Shown here piece after piece: positions 33,531-44,582 of a DNA stretch of 64,000 nucleotides; positions within the stretch are counted from its first letter, which is position 1, and every line of letters starts with the position of its first letter. The stretch comes from [Phialemoniopsis] sp. UDSM-2020 (Eukaryota; Ascomycota; Sordariomycetes; Thyridiales; Thyridiaceae). The DNA is taken from positions 558,001 through 622,000 of the forward strand of contig JAEILZ010000006.1 of the NCBI GenBank assembly GCA_018873225.1. Reading direction: 5' to 3'. The position numbers were made by a program, and so were the translations under genes. The notes under the pieces were generated by a model. The model searched no databases. It was not told the origin of the DNA and saw nothing but the letters and a program-made list of their open reading frames with translations.

Positions 33531-34306
33531 TCAATTGCTCACCAAAGCCATGAGACTAAAGCCGCAGTTATCTTGCTCATGTCCAATGTACTCCCGAATG
33601 ACTTGCAGGCCGCCAGGGGCAAGCACGTCCTCCTCAGGGGTGAGCACTTCTCCTCTGTCAATGGGTCCTTTGCGGTCACCATCCAGCTCATACAGATGGC
33701 CGTCTTTGTGCGATTTCATAAAGCAGACGTAGTGAAAGCCAACTTCATCTGCCGCATTATCTGGGACCGCTGAAGTACCCTGCGTGGCAACCCTGGAGTA
33801 TGCAAGTTCAATCACAGCCGACCTCTCCAGGAGCAGCGCCCGATCTTCCGACCGTATCTCTGAACAAGCCTCGACGAACGTGCCGATGAAAGAGTCCGGG
33901 TCTATCACTGTCACGTTAGAGGTGGCCAGACAATGGGAGATTTGCAAAACGAACCTAGCAATTGCTTTGCTTCGCCATTACCCAGGGCATGCAAAACGGC
34001 ATAGAGGCCGCAGGCATTGTTGATGGTCTGCTTGAACCACAGCACGGGCTCGTTCTCGTCGACACCGTCATACTCATCGCGAGCCGCATCCTCATCTGCT
34101 ACCCGTTTCTCGTAGGCCTCCGTTGTTGGTAGCACGAGGATGAGGGCAAGGGCGGGATGCGGGAGCATGTCTGGCTCGCCAAGGGACCACACATCCTGGA
34201 AGGTGAGGGACTCAGGGGCGCCGAGGAGGTGGATCAGGTCGTTGAAGACGTCGGGATTGGACTCCAGTGGAATGAAGTGCTTCTTGTAGATGATGTCGTT
34301 ACCCAT
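33531..34306 (-). CDS. Ubiquitin carboxyl-terminal hydrolase, UCH (peptidase C12) family
   Basis: Two exons (34306-33955, 33907-33531; 47-nt intron) give 242 residues, close to the 230 of UCH-L3 and the 236 of yeast Yuh1. The N-terminus KKHFIPLESNP and the catalytic set are intact: oxyanion Gln and Cys in FKQTINNACG (Q93, C99), His in FHYVCF (H176) and Asp in LYELDG (D193). It would remove small adducts from the ubiquitin or NEDD8 C-terminus in the cytosol. In-frame ATGs at 34384 and 34420 could extend the N-terminus by 26-38 residues, beyond the family norm, so I chose the inner start. Confidence 0.9.
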
Positions 34307-34699
34307 TATTGCGGAGAGACGTGATATGTCTTGTGCAGGAATACTTGATGGATCGAAGGGAAAGAACAAAGGCTGGCGGCAAGGCATGCGTATGAAAAGG
34401 TCAGCGGAATTGCAGGACATGTCGGCCAATCAGGAAGTATGGTAGCGTGAGGGGCAAAGGCGCTCATCAGTGAACATCTTTTGTTTGTTTTGAGGCAGTT
34501 TTGAGAGAATACAGTATCTCATTCAACGTAGAAGCTTTATATCCGAGTAGAATTGAACCCCTTTTGGCCCCTTGATGGTTCGGATCCAACATTTGAAAAC
34601 ACAGTTACCACCCAGGGAATCCACAGGTCTTTTAATCATAACCATCCAAAAAGCTCATCAAACATGAATCATTCGTTCAATATGGCCACTTTTAGCCCC
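34307..34699. other. Spacer, no gene seen
   Basis: A 393-bp gap, 5' of the UCH gene and 3' of the phosphoesterase gene. Only possible upstream in-frame start codons of the UCH gene are seen. Confidence 0.5.
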
Positions 34700-36126
34700 T
34701 TAGAAAGTGAAAGGGTTAGGCATGACATCAAGCGTGCTGCGCATCGTTTCCATCTCGATAAGATGGTCAAACGAAGGCGACGCCGCGACACGCGGGTTGA
34801 ACGGCGCAAAGTCCCACAGGTAACCCAACGTGCGCAGGATCGACGTCGCGCTGTACGACACCTGCTTGCCCTCGCTGTTGGTCCCGACCGTCTCGACGTG
34901 GCCCCTGCGCACCCAGGGAGAGATGATCCAGGTCGGCACGCGGCCGCCCAGGCGGTCAAAGTTGAGCGTGTAGGTGCTGCCGTCGGGCGTCGTCTCGGTG
35001 TAGGTCATGTTGTCCGGCCGGGGCGCCAGGGGCGGCGCGACGTGGTCGTGAAAGCCGCCAGTCTCGTCAAAGGTCACGATGAAGAGCGTCTCGTTCCACT
35101 GCGGGCCGTTGCGCAGCGCGTCGTAGATCTGCTTGAGCACGACCTCGCCGTCCGAGATGAGGCCCGAGGGGTGCATCGACGTCGTGCCGACGCCGCAGCA
35201 GGTCGGGTTGATAAAGGTGAAGTCGGGCAGGCGGCCGAGGTAGGCGTCCTGGAAGAAGCTTTCGAAAGGTTTGATGTAGTTGGCGTTGTTCTTGCCCGAC
35301 GAGATGGTCCAGGTGAAGTACTGGGCGTCCGAGTTGCCGGCCGTGTAGCCAGCCCAGGTGCGGTTGGTCTCGCTGAGCTGCTGGAAGATAGAGCGCTGGG
35401 GCAGCTCGTGGTTGGTGAAGCCCTTGTCGTTGGTGCCGTGGCCCCACGAGGTGCCGGACAGGATGGAGGCGCGGTTGGGGTTGGTTGGCTGGAGAGTAAG
35501 TGTTAGCAATGGGTGGGTATGGAAATGGGGTGGGTAAGTATGATACTCACACCGGGGACACCGCTGTGCCAGTTGTTAAAGGTCACAAAGTTGTGCGACA
35601 TGGCCGTGATGACAGGGACCTGGTCCTCGGTGTAGTAGTTCATAACCTGCTTGGCCAAGACGGCAGGGTCGGCCTTGGCGCCGTGGACGCGGAGCTGCTC
35701 GTGGACGAAACCCTGCTGGTTGGGCGTCAGGGAGCCGTTGCTGATGGCGCGGTTGTCGGGCGAAAAGCTGCCATAAAACTCAAGATTGTTGCCGTGGACC
35801 GAGTGGTCTGGGTCGTCGAGGATGGAGTCATAGTCCTTGGCCTCGGTGCAGACCTTGCCCTGGGACGGGTCGGTCAGGTTGCGCGGGTTGCAAAATGGAC
35901 CCTTGTTGATGGGGTTGTCGAGGTTGTGGAGCTGCTGGCCGCCGAGCAGGTTGTCGACGGAGCGGTTCTCCATGACGATGAGGACGACGTTCTTGATCTT
36001 CTCCTTGAGGTTCTTGATCGAGTCGGGCGAGCCGGCGACCAGGTTCAGGTCGCGCTTCTCGACGGGGTTGGCGGCGACCATGCCGGCGACGGCGGCCGTG
36101 AGGCCGAGATAGGCAAGCTGGACCAT
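34700..36126 (-). CDS. Secreted phosphoesterase (acid phosphatase / phospholipase C-like)
   Basis: Two exons (36126-35551, 35488-34700; 62-nt intron) give 454 residues. A signal peptide (about 1-18) precedes a KR cleavage-like site at residues 24-25. The phosphoesterase family signature is clear: VMENRSVDNLLG with the metal-binding Glu-Asn, the GFVHEQ and SHNFVTFNNWHSGVPG segments, the FDETGGFHDHV motif, and a late GGRVPTWIISPW. In bacteria and fungi this family (PF04185) includes non-specific phospholipases C and acid phosphatases. Secretion and phosphate or lipid scavenging are inferred. Several N-glycosylation sites (NRT, NGS, NMT) are present. Long open frames on the opposite strand are GC artefacts. 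Confidence 0.87.
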
Positions 36127-37553
36127 TGTGATCGGTCTTGTAGTGCAAAGGGAGCAGCTTTCTGTAGTGACTTGCGGTCGCGCGTGGCCACTCAAGGGTC
36201 TGATCTACACGACATTGAAGATTATGACCACCCTTTTATACACAAATGCAAAGTGCGAAGCCTTGATAGTAATCTCCCTCTGGAACATCGCCTCCGGATA
36301 GTCGGCGAGCATCACGGCTCCCTGATCCGACGCGACCAATAACTTGTTGCGGATATGATATTACTTTTACGATTGATTCCAACCCATGTCCCACAGCTCA
36401 CACGTGCTGCACGTGGATGCATCTCCCGCATTTTCTGACATGCACACTGACCTCTCGAGACTGCATGGAAGCCATGAGATCATCTCTATCGTTCCCGGAT
36501 ATGGTATACGACCAAGCTAGTACATCACGCCGTTTCTCAGCCGGTTGACACAAGCTTGATTGCATATCCAGGCCCGCCGCGTTGTGACAGGAGCGTTGTC
36601 AAGCTTTGCTAAGCTTTACTTGGCCGCCTAAGCCTTATTGAGCTATTCTCGAAGGAAACGTGGGACGATCCAGTGGCTGAGACACCCAGCCAGGATCCAC
36701 TCGAGGGATGGGTGGGGAATCTGCAGAGAGCCAGGAACCAGGGACCAGCTTGCAGCTTGTCAAATGAAAGATGCGTAGTTCAGCGCAGACGACCTTTTGG
36801 AGCAGGACGAATAAGAGTGCTGCTATTTATCACACATTGATGGAGAACGGGTGAATCGTCCCCGAAAATATTTCAATGCTTCCACGGAGCCAGCGGGTGC
36901 GTGATAAGCGTGCGGAGAGATGGATCTTATCAGTAGAGAAGATCATGAGCTTCGATGCGCTAGTATGTGAGCGTCTGCAGATCTTTACACGGTTCTTCAA
37001 AGAGACGTTTGATGCTTAAACAGACCAGTCCACATAACACGTTCTAGATATGGATCCTCTGTCCATGTCATCTTCTGGAACCACATATAGGATCTGAGAC
37101 TGGGCAGCACCCTCGTAACCCGAGGTACACCCTTCATCATCCCGTGCCACCGAGTCGAGGACCAGATGGCTCGGCATCCGGCACATTGATCATTGCAGCT
37201 CCACTCACCCAGACAACCTGCATGAGAGCTGCAGGCTGCATCTAGAAACCATCCCAGCACGTGTTTGCATCAGATATCTACATATGGAACCAAAATGGTA
37301 ACAGTTGCGAGTGCATGCACGTCTTCAATAGTTTGCACTGAAAGCCATTTAGCTTAATCGGATCAAAATCTGGATGAAAGAGCTTTCCAATTGCTAAGAT
37401 TATACCAAGCTCGATTAGAAATGCATCAGCCAGACGATGACTTCTGCGATGAGCGCTTCTTTGCTAAAGGGACTTGTCTTTCGTATGTGGCTGCACAATC
37501 CAGTATACACAGCCAAAGCGGCTGATCCCTTTGATATCAAGTGGTAGACCAAG
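36127..37553. other. Spacer with RIP-like repeat copy
   Basis: A 1.4-kb gap, 5' of the phosphoesterase gene and 3' of the tannase gene. A diverged direct repeat of 37190-37435 has a partner beyond the other end of the tannase gene. No gene is supported; open frames in 36900-37300 lack family features. Confidence 0.5.
37190..37435 (+). repeat. Tannase-flanking direct repeat, copy 1
   Basis: This segment matches 39805-40022 in the same orientation. Shared landmarks include AGACAA near 37213, then a block GTGCATGCACG, TCTTCAATAG and TTTGCACTGAAAG. Where the copies differ, this copy mostly has C or G and the other T or A. It sits 120 bp beyond the 3' end of the tannase gene. Confidence 0.65.
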
Positions 37554-39206
37554 TTACGTACACTTCCAATTCTCTGGCTTCTTCTCGTCTCCGCCTGTAA
37601 ACCGTTGTGTACTAGGATACGGACACCAAGGTCTCTGCCGTAATATCCCAGAGCTTGGCACCTTTTCCTGTACCCATGATGTCGCCACAAGCTTGTCTAC
37701 CGGCTTTCCTGTCTCCACCCACGCCATGAGAGCTAGCAGCCCGTTATGCTCCACGTCGTCGAGGTCACGAGGTCCCGGGCCGTCGCCAAGATACCCCGTC
37801 TGGCCGCTCGCCCCAATGTACCATGGTGCACCCACCGCCGTGCCTTGGGTGTGCTGCATACCCGGAACCATGAACAAGCGGAACCAGTCTTGATTCACTT
37901 TTCTAACTGTCGCGTTGAGGACGAACTCCCGGAACAAGGTCGAGTACGCGGGCTGGACAAGGCCATCGGACAGACCATGGTACATGAGAAGCTTGCCACC
38001 GCGATTGGCGTACTCGACCATGGCTTCGTAGTCGTCCGGCACCACATTCCCGGGATCAGTCCGGATGGCTTGGAGCACCATACTGTCGTTGTACTGCTCC
38101 CAGTTCCACAAAGGATCATCAAGGACGAAGTAGTTGACATATTCGTCAAGCTTCTTGTCGTCGTTGGTCAAGTACGTGAACGACCACTGATGCTCTGAGG
38201 ACAGGGTGGGTCCTGGTGCCATGAACTCACCGTTAATTGTGTAGTTCTGATAGATGGTCTTGATCGTTTCGATCTGGCCCGGTCGGAGGCAGTTGATGGA
38301 ATTGGCACACATGCCGTCCTTGGACTTGCATGCCAATAACTCCAAATTCAAAGTGCACTGATCGGGTGCGCTAATGATCCCATCTTTCACCCCGTCGGTT
38401 TCATCACACTGTCTGACCACCTCATCACCAAAGGTCTTTGTAAAGCTCGATAGAATGTGGTGTGGTGCTCCGGATGGAAGATTGGTTGCGCCGACATGGC
38501 TCCCGATTGCATTTCCGTGGGTCACCCACCACGCAGGGGCACCTATCAATGCGCCATCGAAGCTGGTTGCGTCAACTTGAATCTCCTTCAAGCCTTGGCG
38601 TCCCCCTGTCGATGCCCCGGCGTAGTATGAGTAGGTAATGTTCTTCTTGTAGTATGCCTGGATCAGGGTTTTGCCAAGCTCCACCGAGCCATGTATGGCA
38701 CGGTAACCCCAGTCTTTTCGCCTTTCTTCGTTCTTGTACGCCCAGTCAACCTTCCAAGCGGTAGAGTTGTGCCCAGTATCGGTCGACACCGTTGCAAGAC
38801 CGTAACGGGCGCCATAACCCATATCTAGCCAATTGATACCGCCGGCAAAGCCGCCATTGCCAACGGTAAGCATGCGCTCGTTCCATTCCGTAGGCAAGAA
38901 GACGCCGAAGCGGAAGAACGACGTCGGCGATGTGCTGACGCTGACAGTGAGGGCGCAGAGCTCGGGCAGGTCGGTGGGTATGTTGGGATATGCAACGTTG
39001 GATGGGCCTTCTCCGTACGAGCCACCATTGTTCACTTTGACAGCTGAGACAATCGCAGCGTTGTCTGGAATGATATCTTGAAAGGCGCACACACTACATG
39101 GAGATGGGGTACATGCTCCACTGCCAGCATCCCGGCCTCTTACAGCCGTAGTGCTTCCGACAACGGCAAGGAAGGAATGAAGTACGGCAAGGGATCTGGA
39201 CCACAT
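37554..39206 (-). CDS. Tannase / feruloyl esterase family, secreted
   Basis: A single exon of 550 residues. A signal peptide (about 1-21) is followed by a Cys-rich entry CTPSPCSVC. The serine-hydrolase nucleophile motif GASTGGRQG (S199) is intact, the lid domain holds a calcium-loop-like DETDGVKDG, and the acid and base come from HGLSDG (Asp) and GMQHTQG (His). The family covers fungal tannases and type B feruloyl esterases, which release gallate or ferulate from plant polymers outside the cell. Numerous NxS/T sites fit secretion. The gene is flanked on both sides by a diverged direct repeat. It faces away from a class V aminotransferase. Confidence 0.9.
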   Translation of the reverse strand: MWSRSLAVLHSFLAVVGSTTAVRGRDAGSGACTPSPCSVCAFQDIIPDNAAIVSAVKVNNGGSYGEGPSNVAYPNIPTDLPELCALTVSVSTSPTSFFRFGVFLPTEWNERMLTVGNGGFAGGINWLDMGYGARYGLATVSTDTGHNSTAWKVDWAYKNEERRKDWGYRAIHGSVELGKTLIQAYYKKNITYSYYAGASTGGRQGLKEIQVDATSFDGALIGAPAWWVTHGNAIGSHVGATNLPSGAPHHILSSFTKTFGDEVVRQCDETDGVKDGIISAPDQCTLNLELLACKSKDGMCANSINCLRPGQIETIKTIYQNYTINGEFMAPGPTLSSEHQWSFTYLTNDDKKLDEYVNYFVLDDPLWNWEQYNDSMVLQAIRTDPGNVVPDDYEAMVEYANRGGKLLMYHGLSDGLVQPAYSTLFREFVLNATVRKVNQDWFRLFMVPGMQHTQGTAVGAPWYIGASGQTGYLGDGPGPRDLDDVEHNGLLALMAWVETGKPVDKLVATSWVQEKVPSSGILRQRPWCPYPSTQRFTGGDEKKPENWKCT

Positions 39207-40274
39207 TTCGAAGATGGTTATGGGAGATAAGAATACAGCATGTTGTCAACAGGACGTTCGGTACGAAATCATTCCATTTATACAGCACCGATCGCAGTCT
39301 GTGGTTGCTGCCCTGTCACGATCGGACCGAGCAATGCAGACCTCCACTACCCCGCAAAGATACTCTCCAATTCCACGATTCTGGGTCTTCTCAACTCTTA
39401 ATGTGCGGAGTCCCCAGGTGAATGGACAGCACTTGCACAAACTGGGTGGGGAAGAGCAGCGGGGAGTATCGGCAACATGCTTGATCGACCACCGGGGTAG
39501 AACAGGGGTAGAGAACGCCAATTTCTCCGCGGGGGAACCTCCCTCACCTCGGCCAGGCGCTGAGACTGGTTTTTCTTTATTTTTCTCTGTTCTTGAAGTT
39601 GTACTGGCTCTTCTTAACGTAGCCGGTACAACATTCTCCCCCAGATTTTTGGGTGCCAAGCTACATAGTGCATTACCTAGCCCGCAAGTACAGACTGGGA
39701 ACAATCTACCACGAGAGGAGTGGTGAAGACTTCTAAATAATCCCAATGCCCATGGTTCCTCACAAGCCTTTGTGCTGAGTACGTTTTCACGAAGACAGCT
39801 CACGTACCATAGCTCTACTCACCTAGACAATCCACATAAAAGCTACACTCTGTATCAAGAAAGCGTTCTGGTACCTGTTGCTAATTTCACATCCAGTAAA
39901 ACAGGTATGATTTGCGAACGCATGCACGCTTCCAATAGCTTGGATTGAAAGTAATTTGACTAATCGAACGCGGCAAGTTTTCAAGTAAAGCCTCCCAAGT
40001 CTCTTGTCAACACATCAGTGGGCTCTTTCCGAGAGAAGTCAAAGTCAGGAGATTACTATCACGTGAGAAGCTTCTGAAATGACCGAGATACACGAATGTG
40101 CCCCGCAGTCGGCGTTCCCAATATCGTCATTTGAACTAAGACTTCTAAATTGTTGACACGTTGAGTGATTTTGCCTTGCGCAAAGAACACACGTCAATCT
40201 AGCTCATTCTCCTGTGATTCACTCAAAACCTTCAAATCCTGGCCAACGTTCACAGGCGGAGTAATTACTACAAT
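39207..40274. other. Divergent spacer with repeat copy 2
   Basis: A 1.07-kb gap between the tannase (-) and aminotransferase (+) starts, containing the second flanking repeat (39805-40022). Open frames in it are short and without family features. Confidence 0.5.
39805..40022 (+). repeat. Tannase-flanking direct repeat, copy 2
   Basis: Partner of 37190-37435. Compared with copy 1 it shows many C-to-T and G-to-A changes, several in CpA/TpG context (for example CTCCACTCACCC becomes CTCTACTCACCT, and CATGAGAGCTGC becomes CATAAAAGCTAC). This is the pattern left by repeat-induced point mutation. Confidence 0.65.
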
Positions 40275-41453
40275 ATGTCGAAACCTCTCTTTCCTGCCGA
40301 CGCGTTCGAGATCGATCCGGAAACTTGCCATGTATGCGCAGCTGGAGAGAGTCTCCCACTACGCAGCCACCACAAGGCTTTTTGTGAGTACATCAAAGAC
40401 AAGTCTGGCGGTCCACATGGCAGAGTCTCCCAGAATCGTCATGTGGAAGAGGCCAGACAGCTTTGCTCGAGCTCTTGGAATGTGGCCTTGGAAGATGTCG
40501 GGTTCGTCTCCAATGTGGCAGAGGGCGTGTCGCTGGTCCTAGAATCCTTGCAGTGGAAAGAAGGAGATAGAATTTGCGTAGATGCAGACGAATTCCCAAG
40601 CCTGGTCGCTCCTTTTGCAATCCGTGCTCAGCAGCACCGGGAAAGGCAGCATTCTGGTACCGAACAGTCAACCCTCTGCACGCCCGCAATCACTTACTCC
40701 AGCCCGGCCACCTTGGCGTCCGACATCACCTCTTCAACGCGCCTCATCGCAGTGAGCTACGTATCGTACCTGAATGGAGCGCGAATCGACCTCGCGCACT
40801 ATCGGCGTCTCGCTGATTCCGTCGGGGCGATCTTACTTGTCGACTTTACGCAAGCGGCAGGCTACATGCCCATCGATGCTTCGCAGGCCGATTTCGCGTT
40901 CTCGGCTTGCTACAAATTCCTGCTAGGCACGACAGGTGTCGCGATTGCATGCTGGAACCGCAAGAGACAACCGCATTGGAAACCCGGAACTGCCGGATGG
41001 CATTCCCTCGCTCCTGGCGACGCGCGACCTTCGTGGGGCTCGGGAGAAATAACGGTCCGCGACGACGCAATGTGTTTCTGTAGGGGGAATCCTGCCCACT
41101 TGTCCATCTACATTCTACGCGAGTGCTTGCTCTTTCTTCGTCAGTGGGATGCCGAAGTGATTCAAGGGCATGTCCAACAGCTGACTACCGCCCTCCTCCG
41201 TGGCTTGGAGGCTGAGGGCATCCAGTCCTCGACACCCTTTGAGAAAGCACACCACGGAGCCAGCGTAATGGTCGACTGTGCAGGTGCGTCAGATATTGTC
41301 AAGGACCTATCTTCCAAGGGCATCTTTGCTTGGAATGGTAGCGGACGAGTGCGGTTCAGTTTCCATGGATACAACTCATTCAAAGATGTGGAGCGCATAC
41401 TACAGGTTTTCCCGGACCTTTGGCGGAAGCATCAACATCTTATAGTTGCATAA
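40275..41453 (+). CDS. Class V aminotransferase (cysteine-desulfurase-like fold)
   Basis: A single exon of 392 residues. The PLP site is visible: Asp of LLVDFTQAAG binds the pyridine ring, and Lys of ACYKFLLGTTG (K214) is the Schiff-base lysine; SNVAEG earlier binds phosphate. The family includes kynureninase, cysteine desulfurase, isopenicillin-N epimerase and serine-pyruvate transaminase. The lack of a C-terminal Cys loop argues against a desulfurase; an amino-acid lyase, epimerase or transaminase is more likely. The start ATG is followed at once by a normal family N-terminus (SKPLFPADAFEID). No obvious pathway partner exists nearby. Confidence 0.85.
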   Translation: MSKPLFPADAFEIDPETCHVCAAGESLPLRSHHKAFCEYIKDKSGGPHGRVSQNRHVEEARQLCSSSWNVALEDVGFVSNVAEGVSLVLESLQWKEGDRICVDADEFPSLVAPFAIRAQQHRERQHSGTEQSTLCTPAITYSSPATLASDITSSTRLIAVSYVSYLNGARIDLAHYRRLADSVGAILLVDFTQAAGYMPIDASQADFAFSACYKFLLGTTGVAIACWNRKRQPHWKPGTAGWHSLAPGDARPSWGSGEITVRDDAMCFCRGNPAHLSIYILRECLLFLRQWDAEVIQGHVQQLTTALLRGLEAEGIQSSTPFEKAHHGASVMVDCAGASDIVKDLSSKGIFAWNGSGRVRFSFHGYNSFKDVERILQVFPDLWRKHQHLIVA

Positions 41454-42095
41454 ATGTAATCCTAGAAGTCCTCATCTGCAGCATCAGTCGAAAGTTTAAG
41501 AACGTGCGCTCGGCTTGCATCTTAGGTCCGGGCACTTGCATTACCCTACCACCAAGTAAGAGAAGGGAAGTTGAACATGAAAGACGTGAGATTATTATTC
41601 GACTTAGCTTTTGATCATAGACTTGTCTCTCTGAATGTTTAAAAAGAAAGTGGCTCAGAATGGGGGTGCCAAAAGTTGGACTGGACAGGTTCCATCTTAT
41701 CGAGATCAAGTGTACGGCATATATCTAAAAGAGTCGCTCGTGTCCCGCGTCGGAACAGAAGATAGCCGTCCAACCCGGAACGATGTGGAGGGATTAGACG
41801 GCGTCATGTCGCACGTTGCCGGTAAGGCCCTACTGTGGATTAGTTTTGGGGAGGGATTTTCTCAAGATCTAGATATGTTAGCAGTTGTAAATGCAGATTT
41901 CTCGGCATTCGAGAGGATTGGCAAGACATATCGATATTACAATACAAGTGTCTTGTCGGGTTGTCTTACTACGGGAATTTTAACTACTGAACTGCATGGG
42001 CCTTGCTGATTTTGCCATCCCAAATAGCTGCACATATTCTACTAGGCACCAGGTGGTGTCATAACCATAAGGTAACTCACGCCCAATACCTGGCT
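41454..42095. other. Convergent spacer, no gene seen
   Basis: A 642-bp gap between the 3' ends of the aminotransferase and polygalacturonase genes. It is AT-rich, with one 124-codon open frame that has no conserved look. Confidence 0.5.
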
Positions 42096-43653
42096 TTACC
42101 ACGGCGTCGGCACAGGAAGCTCAGCCAATGGCACAGTGCACTTGTCCTTCAGTGCGGCCTTTGCCTCCGGGCTGGTGGAGTTGACGCACGGCATGCCGAT
42201 GCCGCCCTTGATGTTGTCGCAGATGATGACCGGCGGGCCTCCACAGGGCGAGGTGACGTTGAAGTCCTTGAACTTGATGTTCTCGCAGACGGCATTGGGA
42301 TTGGAGCTGCAGGTCAACGAAGCGACGGCGCGACCGTACTTGCCCGACGTGTAGCCGGTGAAGTTCTCGAACAGCACGTTGGTGATGTTGACTTGCGAGG
42401 GGTACGCGGCGCAGGCGGTTGAGTTGATCTAGATGTGGCAGGTCAGCGAGTGAGTCACTGGGACAGCGGGAAATGTTGGTTTCAGTTGAACGTACGTTGA
42501 AGTAGCAGGAGTCGAGGAAGGCCGAGTACTCGTTGTCTGCGTTCCAGAAGTTCTTGAAGGTGATGTTGTCGATGAAGCCGTAGCCGACATTCTGTCCGGC
42601 CCAGGTCTTGAGGCGGGCACCGTGCTGGCCGTTGAGCATCCACATGTTCTCGATGTGAACGTCGCGGATGAAGCTCTTCTCGCCGCCGTACTGGCCGATG
42701 GAGCCCATGGACTGACCGTGGGTACCTAGGAGAGGACTGTTAATCGTCTGTTTGTGATCTTTGCGATGATAAGACTTACCATTGCAGTACATGGTGTTGA
42801 CGTAGAGGTTCGTGGCATTGGACTTTGGCGAGAAGCAGTCATCGCCAATGTTGACCCAGGCGCGCTCGACAGTGACGTCCTCGACATTCAGCGAGTCGAA
42901 GAAGTCAGTGTTCTTGGGGAGCGCAGTGGCATTGTTGGACTCGGCGGTGCACATCACGTCGCGGAGAGCGATTCCCTTGGCTAAAACCATGGCAAGTTAG
43001 CTAACCTCTCTCATACAGTGCATGCGATTGTCCAACTCACAAGTGACGAAGAAGTTGGTCCAGCAGGGAGAGTCCTTGAAGTGGATACCCTCGATATCCA
43101 AGTTGGTGGCGTTCTCAGCATAGAACAGGATAGGCCGCAGGTACGAGTTGCTCGGGTCCAGAATCTCGAGCCCTGCAAACTCATTCCACCACCGCTGACC
43201 ATTGCCGTTGAGCACACCGTTGCCGTAGATCTTGACATCCTTGCCGCCCCACTTCCAGAACATGATGCTGTTCTGGAACGGATGCCGGTAGGCGTTGGCT
43301 TGCCAGTAGGGCGTGTCGTTGGTGAACTTGATCTCTCCGTCCAGCCTGACGTGGACGTCGTTCAGGAAGGTGAGATCCAACGGCTTGCCGATCATGAAGG
43401 TGTGGTCCCGGGGCAGGTAGACGGTACCGCCATTGTTGGCGTCCTTGAGACCCTGCAGGAACTCGTCGGCCACATCGTCGGTGTCGTTGGCGCTGGGCCG
43501 GATCTTGATGGTCTTGCGGGTGCAGACCTTGCGCGGCTTGTACGGGTGCTTCTCCCTGAACTCTGAAGGCGACCGAGGCACACCGGCGGGGAGCTCGAGG
43601 GCTGTGACCGAGGCCACGGCGCAGAAAAGGGCCGACACTGCTGAGAACCTCAT
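42096..43653 (-). CDS. Exo-polygalacturonase, glycoside hydrolase family 28
   Basis: Four exons (43653-43041, 42980-42780, 42725-42496, 42428-42096) give 458 residues with a signal peptide (about 1-19). All four GH28 motifs are present: NTDFFDS (D230), GDDC (D251, D252), GTHGQS (H274) and RLKTW (R309, K311). The GDDCFSPKS form and the extra ~40 residues before the first motif are typical of exo-acting enzymes. It would release galacturonate from the non-reducing end of pectin outside the cell. Many N-glycosylation sites fit secretion. The open frame extends to a GTG upstream, but the ATG gives the proper signal peptide. Confidence 0.92.
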
Positions 43654-44582
43654 GTTGGCAGTCACAAGGGTGGAGGCGGACTCAATTGATGCGGGTGAGG
43701 TGAGGAGTCAATTGGCGTCATACTCTCCGGTCGCGACTTGGACTTATATAGACTGCAGTGGCGATTACCCCGGACTCGGGAATGTCTCTCCGAGTGATGA
43801 ACCTGGTGGCAGAGCTGTGGGCCTTGGCGACAGGGGATCTGGTGGTATTAACAGATCCGCCTATCAAAGGAGCTGGAGCTCAAGGCTGGACTCCAGGCTA
43901 GTTTGGCTTCATGATGAATCGATGCCCAGCTAAAGCTTGACTAACGTGTTTGCATGGGCCAAGCCCGGCATTGGAAAGGGCTGGAATTACGGCTCGGCAT
44001 CCTATTGATGGAATCTCAGGCGTTCTTCCGGGAGAAATCACCCACCAACCGCTGCCAATCAGAGGTGCTAGGGCGACTGTGTGGGGGTGGAGAATCAAGG
44101 ACCGGCGGACCGGCTCCGGGGCGCACAGGGCTATCGAGTCCAGAGATTACCAGGGTTGGAGACCATTGACCAATCTCAAGGTCAGCCAAGAGTTCATTGG
44201 AGTGCCTGGCCGTCGAATATGACATGCGCACCACGTAATCACAATGCTTTCTGTCGAGGTTCGGCTTTTGAACGAGGTGCCAGTTCGCATCACAGCAGGC
44301 TAGAATCTTTACAACACACGCATAAGAGATTTCGAGAAGAGATTTTCCGTGACTAAGGCTTCAATTCCCCTTCGAAGCTGATGAACTGAAGACATTGCAG
44401 ATTGGCTTCCATTTTCAGAGGCATTGGCAACAAGGGTATGATATGCAAGGGTGAATTACTACTGAGTTCAGAATCTCGCAAACACTGAACAGGTTGCATT
44501 TCTGCTCCAAGTTAAGTTATAAAGTTGAGCGACAGTCGCGACCGAAGGATCTAAGCCCTTTGAAACAAATCCTAGATGCCAC
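43654..44582. other. Spacer, no gene seen
   Basis: A 929-bp gap, upstream of the polygalacturonase gene and downstream of the permease gene. A TATATA box near 43744 sits about 90 bp upstream of the polygalacturonase start. Nothing else is supported. Confidence 0.5.

Noticed and set aside
34553..35506. A 317-codon plus-strand frame opposite the phosphoesterase
   Set aside because: Antisense shadow of a GC-rich coding region; no family feature, while the minus-strand gene has intact motifs.
35500..36342. A 280-codon plus-strand frame opposite the phosphoesterase N-terminal exon
   Set aside because: Val/Asp/Gly-rich antisense artefact with no domain.
42121..42990. A 289-codon minus-strand frame inside the polygalacturonase gene
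   Set aside because: It reads through introns and ends in a low-complexity tail; the spliced GH28 model restores all four motifs.
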